Origin: Oleimicrobium sp037445575
GTDB lineage: Bacteria; Zhuqueibacterota; Zhuqueibacteria; JANLFK01; Oleimicrobiaceae
Direction of reading: 5' to 3'
DNA: 64,000 nucleotides
Assembly (NCBI GenBank): GCA_037445575.1
Contig: JBBIKH010000002.1
Span: 6,280 to 70,279 of the forward strand
Under the pieces are notes generated by a model that saw only the letters and a list, made by a program, of their open reading frames with translations, searched no databases and was not told where the DNA came from. The translations under genes and the position numbers were made by a program. Positions within the stretch are counted from its first letter, which is position 1; every line of letters begins with the position of its first letter. Positions 37,642-45,991 of this stretch are shown piece by piece.

Positions 37642-40600
37642 GAACTCTTTCGCCGCCGGCAGCCCTCCCTCGCGCGGGAGCTCCACGTGCAAGTGTAGCT
37701 GGCTCCGGCCTTTGCCTTGCACGAACCTATAAGGGTAGCAACTTGCCTGAGCTACGCGCGAGACGAGCGCTTTGAACCGCTCCTTGTCCTGGACAAGCGA
37801 CGGGGCAAAGGTCGCGCGCAGCGAACGTGCGTCTACTTGAACCTCGCTCATCTGCAACAGGTTTCCGAGAAGCTTGCAAGTCGTCGCATCCAACAGATTG
37901 CGGGCTGGCGCAGGGAGAGGCCCAAAGCGATCCATGAGCTCCTGCGCAACGTCTTCTACTTCCTCTACGGTTTTTGCCAACACCAGTCGACGATAGAGAG
38001 CAACGCGCTCAGAGCTGTGGGCCACGTATTCCTCCGGGAGAAATGCGTCCCCTCGGAAGCGTATCTGGGTGCTCACCTCCTTTTCGGCAGGTTCTTCTAA
38101 GACGGCATATTCGGACTTGGCCTCCCGCACCGCCTCGTCCAATATCTGGCAGAAGACGTCGTAGCCCAAGGCATCGAGAAACCCGCTCTGTTCGGCGCCA
38201 AACAGGCTGCCCGCTCCTCGGACCTCAAGATCGCGGAGGGCAATTTGGTAGCCGGAGCCGAGCTCGGTTATCTCCTCGATGGCCTGCAAACGCTTGATTG
38301 CTTCCTTGGTCAGGCGCCGCACGCTTGGCACCAGAAAATAGGCATAGGCCTGCTGGGTGGAGCGCCCTACGCGCCCGCGCAGTTGATAAAGCTGTGCCAG
38401 CCCAAAGCAGTCCGCGCGGTTGACGATCAAAGTATTGACGTTGGGCATGTCCAGACCGGCCTGGATAATCATCGTCGACACCAGACAGTCGTATTGCCTC
38501 TCGAGGAATCGCCCCATAACCCGCTCTAAGGTGGCCGCCGGCATTTGGCCATGAGCTACCGCAAAGGTTGCTTCTGGTACCAGGCGCTGCAACATCTTGG
38601 TCATGGCGCCTATGGACTGTACCCGATTGTGCACAAAGAAGACCTGGCCTCCCCTGCCCAGCTCTCGCAGGATGGCATGGCGAATGAGCTCCTTGCTAAA
38701 TTGGACCACCTCCGTGCGAATGGGGAGGCGATCGCGCGGGGGCGTGTCGATACGCGACATGTCGGTAATGCCCACCAGTGCCATGTGCAGTGTGCGGGGA
38801 ATGGGCGTGGCTGTCAGGGTGAGCACGTCTACGTCGGTGCGCAAGGCCTTGAGACGCTCCTTGTGCATCACCCCGAACCTTTGCTCCTCATCGATAATCA
38901 GCAGGCCAAGGTCGTGAAAGGCGATGTCTCCGGAAAGCAGGCGATGGGTACCGATGATGATGTCAATGCGCCCCGCCTTCAGGTCTGCCAACACCCGTTG
39001 CTGCTCGCGCTTGGATAAGAAGCGAGACAGCATTTCCACCCGCACCGGGAACGGGGCTAGGCGCTCCCGAAAGGTGGCCAGGTGCTGACTTGCCAAGAGG
39101 GTGGTGGGCACCAGTACTGCAACCTGCTTGCCATCATTTACCGCCTTGAAGGCTGCCCGAATGGCCACTTCCGTCTTTCCAAAGCCCACGTCGCCACATA
39201 CCAGCCGGTCCATGGGTCGCGGCGCCTCCATGTCCCGCTTTACCTCCGCGGTGGCGCGGAGTTGGTCCGGCGTCTCGTCGTACACAAACGACGCCTCCAG
39301 CTCGTGCTGCCAGAGGGTGTCGGGAGAGAAGGAGAAGCCTGGCGTATGGCGTCGCTCCGCGTACAGCTTAATGAGCTGCGACGAGATGTCTTTCAAGCGC
39401 CGCTTTGCGCGCGCCTTCAGTCGTTCCCATTCCGCCGTGCCCAGGCGGTTGATGCGCGGCGCCACCCCTTCACGGGGGGTGTACTTGCTGACCCGGTCCA
39501 TCCGTTCGAGCGGCACGTAGACCTTGTCATCGTCCAGATAGGCAATTTCCAGGCACTCCCGCTCGGTGTTATCAACCGTAATCTTGCGCAGTCCGCGGTA
39601 CACACCGATGCCATAGTCCACGTGCACCACATAATCGCCTGGGCGCAGCGAGTGAAGCTGGCGGAAGGTAAATCCTTCACGAGGGCGCGGCGCTGGATGT
39701 GGTACGCGCGGACGGTTGTGGAACTCGTGGTGAGTGAGCACACAGAGGGCACCATCCCACAACACAAAGCCGTTCTGCAGCCCCCCTGTTTCCACCTGTA
39801 GGCCATGCACCCCTTCTTCGCGGAGGAGCACCTCTACTCGTTCCTTCTGAGAAGGGCTGTCGCAGAGAAAGTAGGCCAGCGGTTCGGCCTCAGAGTTGAG
39901 CCTTGCCCGCACACCGAACGCAGCAAGGTACTCCTGCAACACCTCGTACTTGCCGCCCATGGGCGGAACCGGCTCTGCGCGAAGAATCTTGGCCCCGGGC
40001 TCAGTTTTGTCCTTGGGAAACCAGAGCAGAGGGCGCGTGACTTTGCCTGCACCGGCATATGTCCCCCCTGATTGCCAATGGCCTGAGGCGGGCGATCCCG
40101 ATGCTTCTTGGCCAAGGCATGCCTGTGCTGGGGGAGTCCCCTCGCAGACAATCAGGTCCCCTTCCTGGACAAAGGCGATAAGGTTAGCGGTGCGAGGCGC
40201 TCCACCTGCTTTGCTCCAGCCGTCGAGCACGGGGGACTGGGAAATGAGGACGAGTTCCTGGATAAAGTTGACCGAGCGCTGCGTTTCTGGGTCGAATTCT
40301 CGCAACGACTCGATGGTGTTGCCGAAGAATTCAACCCGAACAGGGCGAGTACGGGAGAACGGGAAGATGTCCACGATGCCGCCCCGCACACTGATCTCGC
40401 CTGCACGGTCCACCATGATCTCGCGCGAGAAGCCCAGCTGCACAAGGGCTTCCACGAGGCCCTGGAAGTCGTACTCCTGGCCCTGGCGCAAGAGAATGCG
40501 GCGTTGCCGAATTGCTTCTGGGGGCTGGAGCGGGCAGGCGAGCCCTTGGAGGGAGGTGACAACCACTGCGGGGGCGCTCCCCATAAGCAACTCCAAGGCG

Positions 40601-40923
40601 CGCACGTGCGCACTTTGGCGGCTGAGGCTCTGCAGGCGGAATTCCACCGGTGTGTCGCTTGGCTCGAGGAAGTGGACCACCCGTTCAGCACCCAGAAGGG
40701 TGGAAAAGTCATCCCGGGCCTGCTCAGCCGCCAACGGGTCAGTCGTGACGTAGAGGGCACGCCGCCGTCGGTCTTGAACCCATATCGCCACCAGAGCTCG
40801 GCGCAGGGAACCGGGCGCCACAACAGGAGGCAGCTGCGCCCCTTCGTCGAGGGCCTGCCACACCTCCTGCACCGGTGTGGAAATGCCCAGGCGTTGTGTG
40901 AGGATGTTGTATAGCTCGGACAT
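37624..40923 (-). CDS. mfd: Transcription-repair coupling factor Mfd
   Basis: 1,099 residues, close to the family norm. It displaces RNA polymerase stalled at DNA damage and recruits UvrA. Domains in order: UvrB-like N-terminal part (VVVTSLQGLACPLQPPEAI); RNA-polymerase-interaction CarD-like domain (LRPGDYVVHVDYGIGVYRGL); and the RecG-like SF2 motor, with Walker A GDVGFGKTEVA, LIIDEEQRFGVMHKE, TLTATPIPRTLHMAL and the TRG region (RADCFGLAQLYQLRGRVGRS). The C-terminal TRCF domain ends the protein. The start MSELYNILTQRLG (40923) is family-like; the frame is open 30 codons further. It follows murQ by 19 bases. Confidence 0.96.
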   Translation of the reverse strand: MSELYNILTQRLGISTPVQEVWQALDEGAQLPPVVAPGSLRRALVAIWVQDRRRRALYVTTDPLAAEQARDDFSTLLGAERVVHFLEPSDTPVEFRLQSLSRQSAHVRALELLMGSAPAVVVTSLQGLACPLQPPEAIRQRRILLRQGQEYDFQGLVEALVQLGFSREIMVDRAGEISVRGGIVDIFPFSRTRPVRVEFFGNTIESLREFDPETQRSVNFIQELVLISQSPVLDGWSKAGGAPRTANLIAFVQEGDLIVCEGTPPAQACLGQEASGSPASGHWQSGGTYAGAGKVTRPLLWFPKDKTEPGAKILRAEPVPPMGGKYEVLQEYLAAFGVRARLNSEAEPLAYFLCDSPSQKERVEVLLREEGVHGLQVETGGLQNGFVLWDGALCVLTHHEFHNRPRVPHPAPRPREGFTFRQLHSLRPGDYVVHVDYGIGVYRGLRKITVDNTERECLEIAYLDDDKVYVPLERMDRVSKYTPREGVAPRINRLGTAEWERLKARAKRRLKDISSQLIKLYAERRHTPGFSFSPDTLWQHELEASFVYDETPDQLRATAEVKRDMEAPRPMDRLVCGDVGFGKTEVAIRAAFKAVNDGKQVAVLVPTTLLASQHLATFRERLAPFPVRVEMLSRFLSKREQQRVLADLKAGRIDIIIGTHRLLSGDIAFHDLGLLIIDEEQRFGVMHKERLKALRTDVDVLTLTATPIPRTLHMALVGITDMSRIDTPPRDRLPIRTEVVQFSKELIRHAILRELGRGGQVFFVHNRVQSIGAMTKMLQRLVPEATFAVAHGQMPAATLERVMGRFLERQYDCLVSTMIIQAGLDMPNVNTLIVNRADCFGLAQLYQLRGRVGRSTQQAYAYFLVPSVRRLTKEAIKRLQAIEEITELGSGYQIALRDLEVRGAGSLFGAEQSGFLDALGYDVFCQILDEAVREAKSEYAVLEEPAEKEVSTQIRFRGDAFLPEEYVAHSSERVALYRRLVLAKTVEEVEDVAQELMDRFGPLPAPARNLLDATTCKLLGNLLQMSEVQVDARSLRATFAPSLVQDKERFKALVSRVAQASCYPYRFVQGKGRSQLHLHVELPREGGLPAAKEFLQSLL

Positions 40924-40942
40924 CGGCGCAAAGGGTGGCCGA

Positions 40943-41866
40943 TTAGCTTTGCAGCGCCTGGCGCACGAATCCGCCTGCCCTCGCGAGACGTTGTCGTGCC
41001 TCCTCGGCGTCAACTCGCGCCAAGATCATCACCAGCGCCGTCTTCACGTGTCCACCCGCCTTCTCCAACACTGCCTCCGCCTCGTCGTAGCTCACACCTG
41101 TCACCATCATCACCGTGCGCTTGGAGCGTTCTTCCAGTTTGCGGGAGGTCATTTGGAGGTCCACCATCATGTTGCCGTAGACCTTGCCCAGGCGGATCAT
41201 CGCCGTGGTGGTTATCATATTGAGGACAAGCTTGGTGGCCGTCCCCGCCTTCATGCGCGTAGAGCCCATTACCACCTCCGGTCCCACCACTGGGCATATG
41301 GCCACATCCACCGGGAAGTTGAGCTCGCTGCGAGGTGTGCAGGTGACGTAAATGGTCTTGCCGCCCACCTCGCGGGCTTTCGCGATGGCGCCGAGCACGT
41401 ACGGTGTTCTGCGGCTGGCAGCAATGCCGCAGGCCACATCCTTGCTGGTGAAGCCACGCCGGAGCAGGTCCTCGCCCCCCCGCTCCCGCCGGTCTTCTGC
41501 CCCCTCCTGGGCGCGCACCAGCGCCTTGTACCCGCCGGCGATGATACCCTGCACCATCTCGGGGGGTGCCCCAAAGGTCGGGGGGATCTCCGAGGCATCC
41601 AGCACCCCAAGCCTGCCACTGGTGCCCGCCCCGACGTAGAAGAGCCGGCCGCCTGCGCGAAACGCCTCCACCACAAGCTCCACCGCCTGCGCGATGTACG
41701 GGATCTCCTTTTCCACGGCGAACGGCACCTTTTTGTCCTCGGCGTTGATCAAACGCAAAATCTCCTCCACCGATTTGGAGTCGATGTCCATGGTCGCCGG
41801 GTTGCGCGCCTCGGTGATGAGGTTCTGAATCTCCGCAAACACGTTGTCATCTGGTCGTCTTTTCAC
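40943..41866 (-). CDS. murQ: N-acetylmuramic acid 6-phosphate etherase
   Basis: 307 residues (E. coli MurQ has 298). MurQ cleaves the lactyl ether of MurNAc-6-phosphate during cell-wall recycling. The SIS domain carries LFYVGAGTSGRLGVLDASEIPPTFG, the family signature. VVGPEVVMGSTRMKAGTATKLVLNMITT and the C-terminal UBA-like helix end the protein. GTG 41866 overlaps the rsmG stop by 4 bases (GTGA). In many genomes parA-parB follow rsmG at this point; here murQ does. Confidence 0.94.
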   Translation of the reverse strand: MKRRPDDNVFAEIQNLITEARNPATMDIDSKSVEEILRLINAEDKKVPFAVEKEIPYIAQAVELVVEAFRAGGRLFYVGAGTSGRLGVLDASEIPPTFGAPPEMVQGIIAGGYKALVRAQEGAEDRRERGGEDLLRRGFTSKDVACGIAASRRTPYVLGAIAKAREVGGKTIYVTCTPRSELNFPVDVAICPVVGPEVVMGSTRMKAGTATKLVLNMITTTAMIRLGKVYGNMMVDLQMTSRKLEERSKRTVMMVTGVSYDEAEAVLEKAGGHVKTALVMILARVDAEEARQRLARAGGFVRQALQS

Positions 41867-42570
41867 GTCTGCGCACCTCGTTGCACGATGATGAGAACCC
41901 TGCCTTTGTCTGGGGCCACAAGGCACGCCGGTGCTGCAGCCATGCGCACGTTCACCGACGGCTCTTGCGCAGCCAGGGCCCGGATTTCAGCGCCCACATC
42001 GCCCCCCTTGAGGGCAATCAACCTCCCCTGTGGGGCAAGGAGGGGCGCTGCCCAGGCCCAAAGCGTGGGGAGTTTAGCCACTGCACGCGCCACCGCAATG
42101 TCTACTTTTCCCTGCCATTCAGGCAGCTTGGCCAGCATCTCCGCCCTGGCGCAGAGAGCGCATGCGCCCTGCAATTGCAGCTCCTCGATGGCCTCCTGCA
42201 GAAAAAGCACTTTGCGGCGATGCGCCTCGAGTAGCAGCATCTGTAGGTCCGGGCGGAGGATTTTCACCGGTATGCCGGGCAAGCCCCCACCGCTACCGAT
42301 ATCCACCACCACTGCCCCATGGGCGATTTCCTCGGCGGTGAGAAAGGCCAGGGACTCTCCGATGTGGCGCGGCACCACCACCGGCTCATCCCCGGGGGCA
42401 ATGAGATTGGTGCGCCGGTTCCAGGCCAAAAGAAGGCGCACATAGTCCCGGAGGGCCGAAGCCTGCTGCGGCAGCAAGGTGATCCCCAACGTCGCAAGAC
42501 ATGAACTTAAGGCGGCAAGCTCAGCCTCGAAGCCGCGGTCGCTGCTGATGCGTACTCCAGGGTGTTTCAC
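41863..42570 (-). CDS. rsmG: 16S rRNA (guanine527-N7)-methyltransferase RsmG (GidB)
   Basis: 235 residues. Family features: LLAWNRRTNLIAPGD, HIGESLAFL, the SAM motif VVDIGSGGGLPGIPVKILRPDLQMLLLEAHRRKVLFL, and VDIAVARAVAKLPTLWAWAAPLL. It methylates G527 of 16S rRNA. The start GTG 42570 forms a GTGA overlap with the mnmG stop, and both codons lie inside a parS site. The frame is open far upstream, but only as a shadow of mnmG. Confidence 0.93.
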   Translation of the reverse strand: MKHPGVRISSDRGFEAELAALSSCLATLGITLLPQQASALRDYVRLLLAWNRRTNLIAPGDEPVVVPRHIGESLAFLTAEEIAHGAVVVDIGSGGGLPGIPVKILRPDLQMLLLEAHRRKVLFLQEAIEELQLQGACALCARAEMLAKLPEWQGKVDIAVARAVAKLPTLWAWAAPLLAPQGRLIALKGGDVGAEIRALAAQEPSVNVRMAAAPACLVAPDKGRVLIIVQRGAQT

Positions 42571-42578
42571 GTGGAACA
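42563..42578. promoter_or_regulatory. parS: parS centromere site 1 (ParB binding)
   Basis: TGTTTCACGTGGAACA, an exact match to the conserved bacterial parS consensus. It spans the mnmG stop and rsmG start codons. ParB loads here to segregate the origin region. Confidence 0.92.
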
Positions 42579-44468
42579 ACCTTCCCTCCGGGCATGCCGG
42601 GCAAGGTGGACCATCAGCACGGCAATGTCGCCCTGCCTCACGCCGGGAATGCGCGCCGCTTGGCCCAAGGAGAGCGGCCGCACCTGCTCCAGCTTCTCCC
42701 GCGCCTCCGCAGACAACCCCCGCATCGTTCGATAGTCCAGTTCCGGAGGAAGGACAGCGGCCTCCAAGCGTCGGAACCGCTCCATCTGCTCCCTCTGCCG
42801 GATTATGAATCCCTCGTATTTTACCTCGATTTCCACCTGGCGGGCCACCGCGCGCCAAAAGGGATCCTCCAGCCTCTCCAGCACCGGATGGCGGGCCAAG
42901 CCGACAAGATCGCCGATGGCCAGTTCCGGCCTGCGCAGCAACTCCTTGAGCGACACCGCTGCCCGCACGGGGGCTAATCCTTTCTTCTCCAGCACACCGT
43001 TTACCTCTTCCACCGGCGGTCTGGTGGCAGTCATAAACACCAGACACTCCTCGATGGCCTGCTGCTTGCGGCGTACGCCCCGACAAAACTCCTCCGGAGC
43101 CATACCCAATCGCTCGCTGTGGTGCAGCAGGCGCAGGTCCGCATTGTCCTGACGCAGCACCAACCGATGTTCCGCCAACGACGTGAACATGCGGTACGGC
43201 TCCTCTGGGCCTTTGGTCACCAAGTCATCGATGAGCACGCCTATGTAACACTCAGCGCGCGTGGGGATGAACGGCGCTTCGCCTCGGCACAAGAGGGCGG
43301 CGTTCACACCAGCCACCAGTCCTTGTGCCGCAGCCTCCTCGTATCCTGAGGTGCCGTTGATCTGTCCCGCCAGGAACAGCCCCCGACAGAGCTTGGCCTC
43401 CAGCGTGGGCTGAAGCTGGGTGGCCGGAACATAGTCGTACTCGATGGCATAGCCGTATCTGGTCACCTCTACCCGCTCCAGGCCGGAGATGGTGCGGAGG
43501 GCAGCACATTGTACCTCTTCGGGAAGACTGGTGGAAAAACCGTTCACATAATATTCACTGGTCAGTCTCCCTTCCGGCTCTAGAAAAATCTGGTGGCGAG
43601 ACTTGTCCGAAAAGCGAACAATCTTCGTCTCGATGGAGGGGCAGTAGCGAGGTCCAATGCCGATGATTTTGCCGGTGTACAGCGGGGAGCGGTCCAGGCC
43701 GCTCCGCAACAGTTCGTGTGTACGCTCGTTGGTCCAGGTCAGGAAGCAGGAGACCTGTGCAACTTCCAGACGGTCATGACGAAACGAGAAAGGCTCCGGC
43801 TCTGGGTCACCAGGCTGTTCCGTCATGCTGGCCCAGTCAACGGTCCGCCCATCCACGCGGGGCGGCGTGCCGGTCTTCATCCTGCCCAGGCGAAAACCTA
43901 AGGCGCGCAGCTGCTCACTGAGCGCCGAAGAAGCAAATTCACCCGCGCGTCCCGCGGAAAAGGAGGAAAGACCGATGTGGATCAGCCCATTGAGGAACGT
44001 GCCGGGGGCGAGCACGATGTTCTTGGTGGCCACCGCACCCCCGGGAAAGAGGCGGGCGCCGCGCACTGCGCCGCCAGCGACCTCCAGGGCGACGACCTCC
44101 GCCTGTACCAGGCGCAGACCCTGTTGCCGCTCCAATGCCTGCTTCATTAGCAGGGAGTAGCGCTGGCGGTCCTCCTGTGCCCGCGGCGACCAAACCGCAG
44201 GGCCTTTGCTGCGGTTGAGCATGCGAAACTGTATGCCCGCCAGGTCAGCGACCACCCCCATCTCTCCGCCCAGCGCGTCGATCTCCCGCACCAGATGGCC
44301 CTTGGCCAACCCTCCAATTGCGGGGTTACAGGACATCTGGGCCACCGTACCGAGGTTCATGGTCACCAGCAGCGTCCTCACCCCCATCCTGGCCGCTGCC
44401 AGCGCCGCTTCACATCCGGCATGACCGGCGCCCACCACTACCACGTCATAAATGTCACCGCTGCTCAC
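42567..44468 (-). CDS. mnmG: tRNA uridine-5-carboxymethylaminomethyl modification enzyme MnmG (GidA)
   Basis: 633 residues (E. coli 629). The FAD-binding start YDVVVVGAGHAGCEAALAAARMG is followed by SCNPAIGGLAKGHLVREIDALGG, GTFLNGLIHIG, RLGRMKTGTPPRVDGRT and the C-terminal helical domain ending VRPLSLGQAARIPGVRQGDIAVLMVHL. With MnmE it modifies U34 of certain tRNAs. GTG 44468, with GGGGAG seven bases upstream, fits homology; the upstream open frame includes a parS site and is not conserved. Confidence 0.96.
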   Translation of the reverse strand: MSSGDIYDVVVVGAGHAGCEAALAAARMGVRTLLVTMNLGTVAQMSCNPAIGGLAKGHLVREIDALGGEMGVVADLAGIQFRMLNRSKGPAVWSPRAQEDRQRYSLLMKQALERQQGLRLVQAEVVALEVAGGAVRGARLFPGGAVATKNIVLAPGTFLNGLIHIGLSSFSAGRAGEFASSALSEQLRALGFRLGRMKTGTPPRVDGRTVDWASMTEQPGDPEPEPFSFRHDRLEVAQVSCFLTWTNERTHELLRSGLDRSPLYTGKIIGIGPRYCPSIETKIVRFSDKSRHQIFLEPEGRLTSEYYVNGFSTSLPEEVQCAALRTISGLERVEVTRYGYAIEYDYVPATQLQPTLEAKLCRGLFLAGQINGTSGYEEAAAQGLVAGVNAALLCRGEAPFIPTRAECYIGVLIDDLVTKGPEEPYRMFTSLAEHRLVLRQDNADLRLLHHSERLGMAPEEFCRGVRRKQQAIEECLVFMTATRPPVEEVNGVLEKKGLAPVRAAVSLKELLRRPELAIGDLVGLARHPVLERLEDPFWRAVARQVEIEVKYEGFIIRQREQMERFRRLEAAVLPPELDYRTMRGLSAEAREKLEQVRPLSLGQAARIPGVRQGDIAVLMVHLARHARREGCST

Positions 44469-44485
44469 CGCACTCCCCCGCCGCC

Positions 44486-44501
44486 TGTTCCACGTGAAAC
44501 A
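44486..44501. promoter_or_regulatory. parS: parS centromere site 2 (ParB binding)
   Basis: TGTTCCACGTGAAACA, the exact reverse complement of parS site 1 and an exact consensus match. It lies in the 40-base gap between mnmE and mnmG. Confidence 0.92.
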
Positions 44502-44508
44502 CTGCTCC

Positions 44509-45906
44509 TCATTTGCCGATACAGAATTTGGCAAAAATCGCATTTAGCACGTCTTCATCGCTCACGGAGCCGACGATCGCCCCCAAAGCTTCCCCCGCCT
44601 CCCGCAGTTCGAAGGAGACAAACTCGGCCGACAGGCCTTGCGCAAGCCACTGATGCGCCCTGACTACTGCCTCAGACGCCCGGCGCAGTGCCTCCCAATG
44701 GCGCACATTACTTACCACCACATCACCCCCTTCCACGCCGCCGTCTGCCGTCAGGCGCTTCAGCAGGGCCTCCCGCAGGCGCCCCAATCCTAACCCTTCC
44801 TTCGCCGAGACTTCAACCACTTCGTCCACATGGAACTCCTCTGCTCGCCACGCCTGTGGCAGATCAATCTTGTTCACCACGACAAGGGCCCGCAGCCGGT
44901 CGCTTTTGCCTTGCGCATAATGGGCAAGCAGCCGTCGGTCATCCACCCCCAGTGGCTCACTCCCGTCCAGCACCAGGGCAACGACATCTGCCCTGTCCAT
45001 CTCTCGTTCCGTGCGCCGGAGCCCCTCCTCGTCCACCGCTGAGGTTGGCGCACCGAAACCGGCCGTGTCCACGACCGTCACCGGGAAACCGCCGATGTCC
45101 ACCGTACCCTCCAGGGTATCGCGCGTGGTCCCCGGCAGCTCGCTGACGATGGCCCGGTCCTCCTGTAACAGGGCGTTGAGCAGACTGGATTTGCCCACAT
45201 TGGTGCGCCCAACCAGTACCAGTCTGATCCCGTGCCGCAACAAGCGCCCCTGCTGGTAGGTACCGAGCATTGCCTCCAGCTCCGCGGCAATTTGCTCTAG
45301 CTGCCTCGTGAGCGCCGCCCGGTCCAGAGCCGGCACGTCTTCATCCGAGAAATCCACTTCCAACTCCAGAAGGGCGCGACTGTCGGCAAGCCGCTGCTGC
45401 AAGGAGCCGATGCGCTGCGACAGTCGTCCCTCCAACTGGGCCATGGAGGCGCGGCGCGCCCGCTCCGTACGCGCACATATGAGGTCACAGACCGCCTCCG
45501 CTTGCGCGAGATCAATTCTCCCGTGCACAAAGGCCCGGCGCGTGAATTCCCCAGGCTCTGCCAAGCGCGCCCCGCGTGCTAACAAGAGCCGCAGTATCTG
45601 CTGCACAATAAGGGGGTTGCCGTGGCAGGTGATCTCCACCAGATCCTCGCCAGTGTATGAATACGGGCCCCTGTGGACCGCCACCATCACCTCATCGAGC
45701 GTTACCTCCGCCCCCGTCTCGTCCGTCCCCATGAGGCGCCCGTAGACGACAGTGTGGTTCGGAACTTCCCGCAGAGGTCTTTTACCTACAAAGACCACTT
45801 CCACCACCTGCACTGCCCTGCTACCGCTCAGTCTCACTATCGCCAAAGCCCCTGACCCCTGCGGAGTCGACAGGGCCACAATTGTATCTTCCTCAAGAAC
45901 CATCAT
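44509..45906 (-). CDS. mnmE: tRNA modification GTPase MnmE (TrmE)
   Basis: 465 residues. The N-terminal folate-binding domain begins EDTIVALSTPQGSGALAIVRLSG. The inserted G domain has GRTNVGKSSLLNALL, ELPGTTRDTLEG, VDTAGFG and NKID. The C-terminus ends CIGK with the functional Cys. It acts with MnmG on wobble uridines. ATG 45906 (or the next codon, also ATG) follows GAAGGTA. It starts the mnmE-mnmG-rsmG-murQ-mfd run after the yidC terminator. Confidence 0.96.
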   Translation of the reverse strand: MMVLEEDTIVALSTPQGSGALAIVRLSGSRAVQVVEVVFVGKRPLREVPNHTVVYGRLMGTDETGAEVTLDEVMVAVHRGPYSYTGEDLVEITCHGNPLIVQQILRLLLARGARLAEPGEFTRRAFVHGRIDLAQAEAVCDLICARTERARRASMAQLEGRLSQRIGSLQQRLADSRALLELEVDFSDEDVPALDRAALTRQLEQIAAELEAMLGTYQQGRLLRHGIRLVLVGRTNVGKSSLLNALLQEDRAIVSELPGTTRDTLEGTVDIGGFPVTVVDTAGFGAPTSAVDEEGLRRTEREMDRADVVALVLDGSEPLGVDDRRLLAHYAQGKSDRLRALVVVNKIDLPQAWRAEEFHVDEVVEVSAKEGLGLGRLREALLKRLTADGGVEGGDVVVSNVRHWEALRRASEAVVRAHQWLAQGLSAEFVSFELREAGEALGAIVGSVSDEDVLNAIFAKFCIGK

Positions 45907-45927
45907 TACCTTCGTAACGCCTCAAAG

Positions 45928-45958
45928 AAAAAGCCCCACCACGCTACGCCAGCAGGGC
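45928..45958 (-). terminator. Terminator after yidC
   Basis: On the minus strand GCCCTGCTG pairs with TGGTGGGGC (nine pairs including four G-U) around an 8-base loop and is followed by TTTTT. It lies between yidC and mnmE. Confidence 0.6.
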
Positions 45959-45991
45959 CTTTCCCATACTGTTGCCGCTCAGGTGAGGTCG

